Source of the DNA: Maratus speciosus
Taxonomy: Eukaryota > Arthropoda > Arachnida > Araneae > Salticidae
Direction of reading: 5' to 3'
Length of the DNA: 64,000 nucleotides
NCBI GenBank assembly: GCA_963932465.1
Contig: OZ010786.1
Coordinates: forward strand, 271,344,411-271,408,410
Positions 1 through 10,995 of the stretch are shown here, piece by piece. The position numbers and the translations under genes are program-made. The notes beneath the pieces were generated by a model that did not search any database, was not told the origin of the DNA, and saw only the letters and a list, made by a program, of their open reading frames with translations. Numbering within the stretch: the first letter of the stretch is position 1; each line of letters opens with the position of its first letter.

Positions 1-2383
1 ACAAAAAAAGTCAATGAATTATCTCTCAATACATTACAAATATTCATGTAAATCATGGTCTGAAAAGTGTACACTACTTGATTTTCAAATTAAATATAGC
101 TTCAATCATAAACATGAGAAGAAAGAGTTTATGAATCTAACAATTCAAAAAATTAGACAATTGGTTTGTGTGAATTTTTGTCCTATTTTTTTTATATAAC
201 TAATTATAAATTAATTTTCACATAATTAATTCACTTTCAATAATGAAATGTATTTGCAATTTATTTAATTCATGTTCCATTCTTATTTATGTGTTTGCTT
301 CGTGGAAAAGTGGCATTTCTAACTTCTTTGCTGTGAGTGTAATAGACTTTATTGTATTTCTGCATCCCTTTTGAATTTCAGTGTATTTCTGTTATACTGG
401 GTGATAAAGAAAGTAATTCAGAAAGTAAAATTTTAATAGATTGAAAATTATGGATAGTAGTGTTGTGTGTTTTTTGAGGAGTGCAAAAAGGTATTTTTTT
501 AAATAACGAAATCTTTTACTGCCAAAATAGTAATATTTGTTAGCAATAAGAGGCGCACATGTGAATCAATATTTTTTTTAGAGCGGCGCAGCTCATTGCA
601 CAATGCAACTAGGGTTTCAAATATTCACTATCATTAATGAGAATGGCCTTCAGATGTGCCACACACTGTTCACAGTACCGATGAGGTTTCGTGCTGTATT
701 TCCCCAGTCACATGATGCATTAAATATAGACAGGCTCACAGTACTGATAATGTTAAGGCTGAGAGTTACAAAGTTACTTTTCTAGCAATAGCATTTTTCG
801 TTATTAAAATAATTCGGTTCCTCTTTGCATAACTCTGTGAAGATAACGTGCCTATTATCTATATTATCGGAACGATTGAGTTTTTACCTTTTCGGCTAAT
901 GTTTTATCACCTGGTACTTTTTTTTATTTAAAAGTGAAATTACTATACCTAACTGCATAAAATGTCTTTTACAGAAATTTTTATCCTTTCTTAAATACGA
1001 AAATAATGAATGTGTTAATGATTCCTTTTGTATTATTTTTATTTAAAATTTTAATAATATTAACGCTTATTCGATAAATAATGAAAATTTATTAAATCTT
1101 TTTGTGAATTAAAGAATTCCAATCAGTCTTAAGGCTTGACTTAAAAAAATACATCTCAGTGTTAATCACAACTCTTACTTTTTTTTTGTAGAAAAAAATG
1201 TATATATGTATTAATTTTATCAGTTAAGACCTTTCATTGACCTGTTTTATTGAACTGGCGTCAGTACAATTTTTGTATTCTTCATGTTATGTTTATACTT
1301 TTCTAATACTACATGTATTTATTTAAATAAACATGTTTTGATTTTTAACTAAGCTTATAAATACCACATTGTGTGTGAAAAATATCAAAGATAATGTATA
1401 TTGTATTAATTGTGAGTGATGTGGAATATTAAATATTTGTCTAACACGTGTAGTTTTGCATTATTGTATAATTGTACTAATTTTACAAAAATATGCACGA
1501 TGACAGCGAAAACAATATTACTGTAATACATACCTGGAATGTTAGACGGTTTTGAATGTCCTGATTTAAACACAATAGTTATATTTCACCATAAATTGTA
1601 ATAAAAATCATTTAAAAAATCAACAGTAAAACAATAAAAAATATTACTAAAATTAATAGGAAATACAAACAAATTAACAGCGTCCGACGATATGAAAATT
1701 CTTAAACAAAGTATCTATATATTTAAAATGCTAAGCTTTTTCCTTCGACAGTCTGTGAGAAGAAACTACTGCATCAAATTACACCAATCTTTTTTTTTTT
1801 TTTTTTAATGAAAGACATTTGGCCACAGATTTGTTATCGTGCATTCCTTTGTTCAAATATTTTATTAATTAGCCGTAATTTTAAATTAAAATTCTACAGT
1901 TGCGCATGCGCAATATATAAGTACAAGTCCGCATTTGGAGTGACGCGCTGCATTTGCGCAAAGATGCTCACTCAATTGAACTATCACATCACAGGTAGAA
2001 TTTGTTTTAAGTTCCTCATCTATTCGATTGTAGTGTAAGCAAGCTTTTCTTTCTTTCACAAAATTAATATTATTTGACTCTTTCAGCATTATTAACAATT
2101 CAAAAATTTATTGTGCTAATATTAAGAGCTATTTCTGGGATGTCATATTGTTTTGGTCATATTACACACAGAAGATGCTGCTGATCCATCTTATGAATTG
2201 CCAATAGTTACACACGAAGATTGAAAAACTAGCATGTTAAGGTTGTAGCTGCTTCTTTGAAAAAAATAAGGTATCATAAATATTAAAACGCAAAATTATA
2301 AGATCAGAACTCAAATTTGAGGCAATTGCGTATGCGTCAACTGTTTTTCGAACCTCTTCAGTTTACAAGAAAGAAAAACTAGT
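1..2383. other. AT-rich stretch without recognised gene
   Basis: No open frame here exceeds about 76 codons and none resembles a protein family I know. The sequence is AT-rich with scattered A and T runs. I see no terminal repeats or tandem structure. The only marked motif is the GC-rich palindrome near 1.9 kb, listed separately. Confidence 0.6.
1901..1921 (+). promoter_or_regulatory. Possible NRF-1-like palindrome followed by TATA-like box
   Basis: A perfect palindrome TGCGCATGCGCA, which matches the known NRF-1/alpha-PAL binding consensus, is followed two bases later by TATATAAG. The surroundings are unusually CpG-containing for this window. No convincing gene follows: the open frame across it is short and unlike known proteins. 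This may be chance or part of an old repeat promoter. Confidence 0.2.
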
Positions 2384-2465
2384 TCCTGCTAGCGTAGTGG
2401 CTTAAAGCAAGAGTTTAAAGCTCTGAATTTTTGTAGAGGACGCAGGTTCGAACCCGAGCTTGGCA
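2384..2465 (+). repeat. tRNA-like sequence (SINE head or tRNA pseudogene)
   Basis: An A-box-like segment (TAGCGTAGTGGC, about 2389-2401) is followed by a B box (GGTTCGAACCC, about 2444-2454), the two internal RNA polymerase III promoter elements of tRNA genes. The 3' GCTTGGC has no complementary 5' acceptor strand (the 5' side reads TCCTGCT), so a working tRNA is unlikely. The 3' limit is not defined and no target-site duplication was found. Confidence 0.45.
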
Positions 2466-2469
2466 AAAT

Positions 2470-3184
2470 GTGAAATATTTTTGTAGATAATTCATTTCAA
2501 TAATGACATATTTTATTATGAAGATAAGTTATAGAATTTTTATTTTATTATTATTATTATTTGAATGCTTTATAATTAAATAAAATTTAATACTTAATAA
2601 TATTTTGAAAAAAATAATGATTTTATATTTAAAATATTTAAGCTAAAATATTTTACATGTAATTATCAATTAAATAAATTGAGCTCATCTACAATTGTCG
2701 TTATATTTTCTGATCATTATCAAGAATATTTACGTGTATGTGTCAGAAAGAAAGAAAAGTTTGTCATTCATTTGTGTAAAAAATAAAACGGAAAGAAAGA
2801 AAAAAAATTCGTATGAGAGCTATAAAAGAAATTACCTTGATATCCAGGTTTAACATTTAAAAAATGTATAAAAATGTAAAATGAAATTCAATTAATAAAA
2901 ATATATATTATAAATCGTTAGCTGCATCAAGTTTCAACTTTCGGTTTTTAGAGAATGAGACAGATAAAAATAAAATTTGTGCAGCTTTTAATGGTCGTGC
3001 AGTTAAAAAAAAATGTTGTTATTTTTTTATTTCTAAAAATGAAATGTAGTAAGTAAAAATACATTCTGTACCCGGTAAGTTTAGGTACATTTCTGAGAAA
3101 AAGCAAGCATAATTGGTTGAAAATTATAAACTTAAAATTCTTTCATTTCTTCGAATAGGTTAGACTGACAGCACCATCTATCGC
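2470..3184. other. AT-rich stretch without recognised feature
   Basis: AT-rich DNA with purine-rich runs (for example around 2745-2810). There are no open frames of interest and no clear terminal repeats. Confidence 0.5.
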
Positions 3185-3196
3185 CTTAAAGAAATA

Positions 3197-3242
3197 TGGT
3201 TGGTTGTGTTTATGACGGCCAATGATCAACACGAGGGATATA
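3197..3242 (-). repeat. 5'-truncated SINE (3' end only) with target-site duplication
   Basis: These 46 bp match the 3' tail of the SINE copies at 9926-10165 and 63670-63926, sharing the tail TGTTTATGACGGCCAA and the terminal TGGTTGGTTG run. The fragment is flanked by a 12-bp direct repeat CTTAAAGAAATA at 3185-3196 and 3243-3254. A 5'-truncated copy with intact duplications is what target-primed reverse transcription by a LINE partner produces. The body and pol III promoter are absent. Confidence 0.8.
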
Positions 3243-3522
3243 CTTAAAGAAATAGGAATCACTTATGCAATATAGAAATCCGTCACGTAATTCGTCATTC
3301 AATAACTAATTTAAAAGCAACAAATTTAAAATTCAAGAATTTTTCCAATGACACATTCAAGTTATTTACCGTCAAATCTTGACGGGCACTATCTAGTTTA
3401 TTATTAAAGGTGCTGAATTGTAATGTGTGTCCTAAAATTAACTCAAGACGTAATTTTGAAGGAAAGCACGGGTTTTTAATAAAAAATTTAAATTATTATT
3501 TTGATTCAGAAATAATAATTTA

Positions 3523-4001
3523 CAGGGTTATGTACGGAATAGCATATAGTGCATAATGGCTTCCGTGGCTTTGCTGGCACATACGAACTATTTTGTTGAA
3601 ATTTTAAATGACCGTTTTGCATAAATGTGACTGAATTTAATTAATACAGCGCTCAATTTCACCCTTGAAAACTTGGGTGGCCGTGGTTTTGTTGGAATAA
3701 ACTTTAGATTTGAAAACACCCAAAGAAAAAAAGTCCAAAGGCGTTAAATCGCATAATCTGGCCAATTATGATCACCAAAATGGGAAATTACATGACCAGG
3801 GAATGAATCAGGATGCAACTGAATTATTTCTTGGGCTGTATAGCATGTGGCACCGTCTTTTTTGAAGCCACATATCGCCTACACCCATATCTTGCAATTT
3901 AGGCACAAATGGAGCAAAATTCAATTTTTGCGTGAATTTTGGGGCACTGAGCAAAGTTGTGGAGGCCATTTACCCAATATGATATTCCATACATAACCCG
4001 G
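3523..4001. mobile_element. Deleted IS630/Tc1-mariner-like element with TIRs
   Basis: The left end CAGGGTTATGTACGGAATA and the right end (reverse complement CCGGGTTATGTATGGAATA) are inverted repeats that continue for about 27 bp with few mismatches. Each is next to a TA dinucleotide, the usual Tc1/mariner target. At 479 bp it is far shorter than an autonomous element, and only the transposase C-terminus lies between the ends. Confidence 0.7.
3545..3960 (-). pseudogene. IS630/Tc1-mariner-superfamily transposase, C-terminal remnant
   Basis: Read on the minus strand, two frames give the second half of a DDE transposase. The first carries DGATCYTAQEIIQ and HFGDHNWP (second catalytic Asp in the DGA motif). 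The second carries DLTPLDFF, then FKSKVYSNKT and a degenerate C-terminal tail ending near QSHGSHYA. The DLTPLDFF motif normally holds the third catalytic acidic residue. At least two in-frame stops and one frameshift are present, and the N-terminal DNA-binding domain and first catalytic Asp are missing, so no active enzyme is made. The family is common in arthropods. The remnant sits between its own TIRs. Confidence 0.8.
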
Positions 4002-4500
4002 TACAGTATACTTTATTAATTAAAAAAATACAAATTTTAATTATAAACACGTGTTTTCTATCAAAACTACTTCTTGCGTGAATCTTGGGACACCCTTTAA
4101 AACGTCCCCTGGGACATACGCATTTAGACCTTCGGGAATATAGTTAACAAGAAAAATATTTACTTACAGCTTTTGTCACTAATGTCAAAAGTAGCAAATA
4201 TTCCATAAAATGTTAAACAATCCCCTGTATTAAAATACGTATAGAAACTAATAACGGAATTTTTGAAATTTCTATATGTGTTTTATTGCCCAAAATCAGT
4301 TTGATAATGCATTTGTAACCCAGTTTGCGAAATACTGCGGTTTACTTTCGTATTAAATCTATTCTTCACGGTTACACGAAGTTTCGTGCGTTGCCAAAAT
4401 TAATAGCGGTACTGCACAAACTCAGATCAGCTTAGATGTAAATAAATGCATTGGAAGTATAAAATATATAATGTCAACTTTAAAAAATTCATTGCCCTAC
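4002..4500. other. Unassigned AT-rich stretch
   Basis: No recognisable coding remnant or terminal repeat. A segment near 4085-4120 holds GGGACACC/GGGACATAC motifs that may be debris of the neighbouring transposon family. Confidence 0.4.
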
Positions 4501-4504
4501 TTAA

Positions 4505-5204
4505 GGAGTCTCAGAACAAAAATGAAAAAAAAGACACTTTTCAACATTTAATATCTTAAAAGGTATTTGATTTTAAGACACGATTTTAATTGGGATGAAA
4601 GATATAAGAATATCCTTTCATTTCATGTATTTTAAAAATTGGGAGTTGATGAATTAGCCTTTACAGGGCACTCCAAACTGTCAGACATTTGGTGAGGTGA
4701 AAATCGGCATATCAGATTATGCGCTGGATTACAAAATAAATTTTGCAACTAGAATAAACTTTTTGGGGCTCAGATTATAATAATTACCCTGAACCTAAAT
4801 AAATTTATATTTAGAGCATTTTTATATGTTTAATACAAAGTTGTATTTAGTTAATGCCAAATTTAGAAAATTTAAACAATATAATTACCTAAAAATATTT
4901 TTTTGAACAATAAAAAGGAAATTTTAGGTTAAGTTTATGCCGACTAACATGAAACATTTCTTTTGAAAATTTTACGAAAAAATATTCCGAAGTTTTAGAG
5001 ATAAGGACTGAGATGAGGAGAAAAATGACTTCAAAGTTTCGAAAGTTTCAGCTATTTGGCGGGTATAATTCTAAAAGCCATAACTTCTCTCCTAATGGGA
5101 ATTTAAGGGAAATAATTATATCAAAATGTTACTAAAAGATAAGAGTTTAACATCTAAAAAATTTTATTTAAAAAAATTTAAAGCTTTAAGAGTTCTGAGA
5201 CTCC
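4505..5204. mobile_element. TTAA-flanked non-autonomous element (piggyBac-type MITE)
   Basis: Both ends carry the 13-bp perfect inverted repeat GGAGTCTCAGAAC, and each lies directly against TTAA (4501-4504 and 5205-5208), the target piggyBac elements duplicate. The 700-bp interior has no coding similarity I can see. Perfect TIRs suggest the copy is not very old. The terminal sequence differs from the other TTAA elements in this window, so it is a distinct family. Confidence 0.75.
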
Positions 5205-5209
5205 TTAAA

Positions 5210-7650
5210 AGGCGACAAAAATAGTGAAAAAGATGTTACAAGTTAAAAATATACATTTTATTTAAAACTTTGTAGTACTTTCAAGGTTTTTCCAAGCTCA
5301 TCATCACAGAATATTTTAATAACTAAAAGTTGTTTGTTTATAGAAATACGTCACTTTGTTTTGAAAATGAGAGAGCCAATAATTATTAGAGTTGAAAGTA
5401 GTAGTAGCAGTTTCTTGGAGTAAATTTAATAAGATAAAATATATACCATTATTAACTGCAGTTCTATTGATTTTGTGATATCACTCTGTTCTCATACGTT
5501 TCTTTTCTTTTTATATGGGTAGCTGGAAAGTTGAAGTAGCAGTGTTTCAGATTAAATTTGGGTAGAAAGAATATAGTTAACTGCCGTACCTTAAATTTTA
5601 ATGCGTCACTTTGCTCAAGTTTTCAGGATTTATTTTCAGGGTATTGAACCATAAACTGGGGATATTGTACGATAGGGTGTCTTTACATACTTAATTGTTT
5701 TTACGCAGAATTTCTAAGGATTCTCTTATAGTGGATACATAATAATTGCATGTTGAGAATATGATTTTTGCATGATCAAATAATCTTATACAATTGCAGA
5801 AATAATCTTATACAATTATTAAAAAAAAGTGTGAACAGCACAGTTTTAATATTTCTTCAAGTAAAATAAGTGATTTAATTTATAAAATAAAAATGATACG
5901 TCAAAGTTTACATTTGAATGCGAAAAGTACTAAAAATGCATACCCAATAAAGGTACGTTCGACGATTATTATATCTAATGTCGCATCTCATTTTTATACG
6001 AAAATTTCCTATTTCCATTAAACTACTACAAAATATTTAAAAATTTATATAGGAACTGTAAATAAAATGATGAAAGCTATTTTAAAGCTAATAATAATAA
6101 TAAAAAAAGTGATGTTCAGCGACTAATGCGAAAGCAGGTTTTTCAGCGTAAGACTATGTACAGATTGTTATAGAAAATTAGTTGGTAGTTGAAAATAGAA
6201 ATATGTAGTTACAACTGATGTGTCTTGGATATATTCATACGATTTCAATAGAAAAAGATTGATTTACTACCGAAAAACAGGAGAGAAAGACTTAAAATGC
6301 TGTTTCAGAGAAAACAAGGAAAATTTTGCTAAAGGTTTTATGGTTATTGCAGGATTCCATTATAACGGAAACTTAAAATATTGAAAGCAGAATAAAATGT
6401 CAAAATTGACAAATATTAGATATACGTTTTAAGACACTCAATCATATTACGTTAAACAATCTTTACTATGTTATGTTCGATCAGGATTAGAGCAACAGTC
6501 ATATCTATAAATCTACTGCTATATTTTTCGAATAAAGTAAAAAATTAAGCTGAAATTAAGGCTATTTTATTTAAATGCATATTACCAAAGACGTGTCTCT
6601 TATGGATTACTACACATTTGGACTTTTAAAACAAGCTCTTTAGTACATAACCTGTCTTTGGTACATACCCTGAATATTTTAGGGTATTTATTCACAATCT
6701 CGTTTTTTTTTTCAAACACATAAATATATATATATATATATATATAAACATATTCTCTTTTAATCTCCAAGTGATATTGAATTGCTCTTCTAACATAGAA
6801 AATTCCATATGTTTAGAATATTCTAGAATTAAATTGTAGTAAATAAAGCTGAAGAGTTTAACTTATGTCAATCATTCCAAGTAATTTGATAATTAAGTTC
6901 CAAAACTTGACGACATGTTTAATAATTGAAGTGAAATTTCTAAATTCTAGAGAAATTTCAGAATGACATCCTCAACAATCTTAAAATTGCTGGAAGCTAG
7001 AAGAATTTAATTTACTTATTTTAAAGTAACTTCCTTTTAAATGGAAAACTGCCAAAAGTATGGTTTAAAAATTTCGAGAATATTGACTTTCAGCTTTATA
7101 TTTTCAATGTTTGACGGAATTTTTAACATTAGAACTGTGTATTTTATATTTAAATTACAGTTGCGTTTGTTTAATAGGAGAACGGCTATAACGAGAACAC
7201 TGTTAAAACGACAATATGTATTGCCATCATAGATTTTCACCTTTTTACGAGCTTTAAAAAGGAGGATCACGGCTAGTAAGAGCAAAACATGTATTTATTT
7301 CAATGTGATTTTTAGCGAAATGAATGGCAGAATTGGAAAGAAATCCCTTTCTTATGGAACATTGTTCTTGGTTCTAATAATATATCAACTTTACAACTCT
7401 GTGTCAAAATATTGTAATTTCTCAGTTTTACCAATCAACTTTCAAGGAGACCCACACCCAAGAAAATGCAAAGGAATGTACTGCTATCTTTAAATACTGA
7501 AAAAAAGAAGGGACATGTAAGGACATTTCAAATACCACCCCTTTGTTAGATTTAAAACTGAACCACGGAAAGGTAGGCGCATAGAGGAAAACAATTTGAT
7601 TCTTTCTTTAAATGCGGATTCTTAGCCATAGATGTTACGGAATAGGTATT
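5210..7650. other. Unassigned AT-rich stretch with TA microsatellite
   Basis: No gene remnant recognised. There is a TA run at about 6725-6746 and a nearby tandem duplication AATAATCTTATACAATT near 5780-5817. Short open frames at 7.0-7.5 kb lack family features. Confidence 0.5.
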
Positions 7651-7654
7651 ATTT

Positions 7655-7822
7655 ATTTATTTTTGTTCAAAATCACGCGATCAGCGATGAACAATGTAAG
7701 AAAAAAACGACTGCAATAGGTAGTATTTCTTACGAAACAACCTAATAATAGAATGTCATTTCAAGTCACTTTTTTTCTTACATTGTTCATCGCTGATCGC
7801 GTGATTTTGAACAAAAATAAAT
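7655..7822. repeat. Perfect 53-bp inverted repeat with 62-bp spacer
   Basis: The arms at 7655-7707 and 7770-7822 are exact reverse complements, including the GC-richer core ACGCGATCAGCGATGAAC. The spacer 7708-7769 is unrelated. Exact identity in sequence that otherwise drifts suggests a recent origin or gene conversion between arms. It could be a small MITE or the ends of a deleted element. I see no clear target-site duplication. Confidence 0.85.
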
Positions 7823-7829
7823 TTTGTTT

Positions 7830-8689
7830 TATTGCGCGTTCACATGTGATTGTCTCGTGTTAAAAGAAAAAAAAGGACAAGTTTTGATGTATTTTGTGGC
7901 AACTTCATATTTTTGTCGCTTCGAGATAGAAAGAAAATAAATGCTGGTAGCTTGTTTTTCATTAGTCATTATTGCTAAGTTTTTGTGGTTATCTCACCGT
8001 AGGAGCAGTGCATAGATATTACAACTATACGAGTACAAAGAGGCTAATATGAGTATTATTTACGTTTAAGATTTAAAGTTTAGTAAAAGACTTTTATTCA
8101 TAGAATTTAAAGTCAACATAAATCTGCTTTCGTGGTACGTTTAGTGGATTTGTTACAATATTAATCAATATTTTTATGTCACTTATTGGGCTGTTAAAAT
8201 CAAACGGATATGTAAAATAAAAAGTTCGAAAATAGCAGTAACTATAGCAATATCAGCGGAATTTATCCGGAAAAAACAGACGTCATAAGCTGCATTACTG
8301 TACGTCCTTCATGTCCTTTCAAAATAAGAGTTCTTTAAAGACGATGACTTCATAAGAATGATTTTATCTAAAGAAAGTGACAAAGGTAAGACTGAATATT
8401 TTACGTTAACATTATGTTAACATTATTTATATTAATTTAAGTTTTAAATAGTGATAATTACAGTTAATAATAGTCGAGATTAGTTTAATTATTTTTATGT
8501 TTTTAATATTTTTATTATTTTCACGGGTAGTACGAGTAACGGTTAAAAAAGAGGATTTTTATAATTTCCTTGCTTCTTGTATTAACAGACTTCGACACTA
8601 TTATGCAATTAAATTAATGCCTGTCCATCTAATTAACCAAAAAAGAGATATATAATTTACAACTATTCTATTAAATATCTTAAACACGC
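7830..8689. other. Unassigned AT-rich stretch
   Basis: No recognisable gene or element boundary. The left end of the adjacent gypsy remnant, including any LTR, could lie here, but I could not find a paired LTR. Confidence 0.4.
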
Positions 8690-9198
8690 CATCAAATCAC
8701 TCGTGATGAAACGCCGTTGTTCCTGTACTCTGTATAGTTGAAATTCTCACTTTGATTAGAAGTACGATGGGAGACTCTTAACGTAATATCCGATTCTGTA
8801 TCAAAGCTTCAGCCACAGTTGACAGTTCTTGATCCTCTATAAGTGTCGCTTTAGACCACTTTATCCAGTAATCTATTATCTCGAGAATGTAGCAATTCTT
8901 TGTAAATTTCCACGGAATAGGACCTCATACATAAAAGCAATACTCTCAAATAGTCTACGTAGGGTATAGTGTTGTAATCGTCCCTTCTTTTTCATTTTTA
9001 GTGTTTTTCACACATTGCAAGCGTGACAGTCTATGAATATTTCTCGACATCTCTTTGAACTCGACACTTATAAAAAGGTTTTCGCGTTTTGCATAAAGCC
9101 TCCATGCATCCGAAATGGCCTTCACTTGGATTCAAATTTATTTCACGTAGAAAATCTATTATACGACATCATGGCAGAATCAGTTGTTATCGAAAGTT
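8690..9198 (-). pseudogene. Ty3/gypsy integrase remnant
   Basis: The minus strand gives the integrase part of a gypsy-type pol. The zinc-binding region comes first (EGHFG, then FYKC, DVEKY and, after a frameshift, a C-x-x-C pair near 9020-9035). The catalytic core follows at about 8770-8880: IDYWIKWSKA, with the first catalytic Asp, then QELSTVAEALIQNRI. The second Asp/Gly motif is degraded, the catalytic Glu was not found, and several stops and frameshifts occur. It continues the RNase H remnant at 10996-11650. A piggyBac element inserted at TTAA 9199-9202 separates the two, so this was one polyprotein. Confidence 0.8.
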
Positions 9199-9659
9199 TT
9201 AACCCGTAACTGGAGACATGAATTCCCTTACGTTGTCAAAGACATAGAGTCAAAATGACCCCAATGTTATTTTTCTTTTTTATCTTTTGTAAACAGCGTT
9301 GGAATTTATTTTGGAAACGCAATGTAGTCTGGAAATCGTGTAATTACCAAAATATTAAAAATAATTATATTAAAACTGTTAAAATTTATAATATTAAATG
9401 ATGGAAAGATAATATAAGAAAAACCTAAACAACCTTATAATGAGTACTTACTTCGTTTAGATATCATGGGATGACACTAATATTAATAACTGTTAGAATT
9501 AAACAAACAAAAAGGAAGAATACAATATTTTAATATATTACATTAAGAATATTTCTTTAATCGTTTTGCTTTTTACATCATTCAAATGCAGCCTGGGCAT
9601 ACGGCTACGGAGCATTGTCCACATACTGGATGTTTACAAAATGGCATAGAGTAGATATT

Positions 9660-10663
9660 TTCCTTTTAACTCTTTTTTAAACTGCTATCTGCATCTACTT
9701 TTTCCTCTTCTTTACTTGACTCTTTTCTATAGTCTCGTGTGGCCTGGTAAATAATAAATGCGTTAACTGCACTTATATACATAAGGCGAAAAAATATAGC
9801 TATTGGCCACCTTCTGGTTTCCGACCAGTACAATATAGGATACATGTTTCATCCAAGGCATCAACAACAGATTTGGTATTATTATAAAAAGCGATAAGTT
9901 CCGGCTTATTGATGTCTGTGTCTTGTGTTGGGTTGATTGTTGACGGCCGATTATCTACTCGAGGGATATAGGCCCTAGGGGGAGTGCCCTTCGTGGGGGT
10001 CTTTCTAAGGGAACCTAACCCGTATTTACGCATGGAAAATCCAAGGCTTCGAAGAAAACCACGAAAACTCCGAAACGGTTAGGCCGACGGGCGCGATTGG
10101 GTTCGAACCCAGCACCTCCCGTCTACCAGCTTCGAGAGCAGAACCTCTCAGCCACTAGTGGGGCCGTCTGTATCTTGGGATATTGATGAGTGCATAGACG
10201 ACACTAGCAATACAGCTTTGCCTTTTTTAGGAAAATATGATACCAAGGTTAAATCCTTCGAAAAGCCATAAATTGAACTCTCGACTATTCTGCTTCTGTT
10301 TGGAAGGAATTCTGTAGATATTTCTGTTTTATTATTTATTTATTTTTTAATGTTCCAAAATAGGTTCAATTTTTTTTTCTTCAAAACTTTTACAAGCTCA
10401 ACTGATGAAAATCAATTGTCTGCTATTATATTCCTGTTTTTGCCTGCAGTACAAGCAGACAAGCGCATAACTGCCTGCGTCGGTTTTTGCAGCATTTTAT
10501 CTTCTTCTGAAAGTGTCATAAAAAAATAAATAATAATATGTCTAATATGAGAGTCATCTTCCGTAACTTCGCATTCTTCAAACCATTGCATTACAGTCTT
10601 TTCAAAATCTGAATCACATGGCCGAATTTTTTTCTTGGAAGGTCCTGGTTGAGTATTATCCAT
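9660..10663 (-). pseudogene. piggyBac transposase remnant (N-terminus plus C-terminus)
   Basis: A start at 10663 opens an 83-codon frame beginning MDNTQPGPSKKK that plausibly is the N-terminus. It is followed by a segment near 10200-10270 (VSYFPKKGKAVLLVSSMHS), matching the region before the third catalytic Asp in piggyBac transposases. After the SINE comes KPELIAFYNNTK, then SVVDALDE, whose Asp corresponds to the third catalytic residue. After a frameshift comes RWPIAIFFRLMYISAVNAF, the conserved RRWP and Asn-Ala region, ending near 9660. The central domain with the first two catalytic Asps is missing, so it is inactive. Confidence 0.85.
9926..10165 (-). repeat. tRNA-derived SINE, full length, with 12-bp TSD
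   Basis: The 5' end on the minus strand starts GGCCCCACTAGTGGC. It has an A-box-like segment (AGTGGCTGAGAGGTTC) and a perfect B box (GGGTTCGAACCC), so it derives from a tRNA and carries a pol III promoter. A tRNA-unrelated body follows, and the 3' end is a short AACCAA-type tail. Flanking 12-bp repeats GTCTGTGTCTTG (9914-9925) and GTCTGTATCTTG (10166-10177) are the target-site duplication; both encode the same Q-D-T-D of the piggyBac frame. A second copy is at 63670-63926. Confidence 0.85.
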
Positions 10664-10995
10664 TTTATTTTAGACAACAATATATTATTTTAGACAAAGG
10701 AAGCGGATTGCAATGCTAAATACGTAGAAATTAACTGTTGCGTTATACATTTTTTCAGTCACAGTTTCAGAGATGTGGGGTCAATCGGACTTCATAAATA
10801 GTAACGAAAACTTTGAAAAAGAATAATTCGGATATAGGCGCGTGTTCAAACTTGGACTTCTGCCAATATACTGATAAAAGATCAACTTAAAGGTACTGAG
10901 GAGATGATTGCATTCAAGGACAAAAAACCACGTGATAATTAGAGCCAATGAACAACGCGGAGTCACCTTGACTCCCGTCTACAGTTACGAGTTAA

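Larger units (their letters stand above)
9203..10991. mobile_element. piggyBac element, internally deleted, inserted in gypsy pol
   Basis: TTAA flanks both ends (9199-9202 and 10992-10995). The termini are inverted repeats: CCCGTAACTGGAGAC on the left and, as reverse complement, CTCGTAACTGTAGAC on the right. Subterminal imperfect palindromes around GTCAAAATGACCCC (about 9250) and GAGTCACCTTGACTC (about 10960) resemble those of the other piggyBac copies here. Both the N- and C-terminal parts of a transposase lie inside, with the middle deleted. A SINE has landed in the coding part. Without the SINE the element is about 1.5 kb. Confidence 0.85.
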
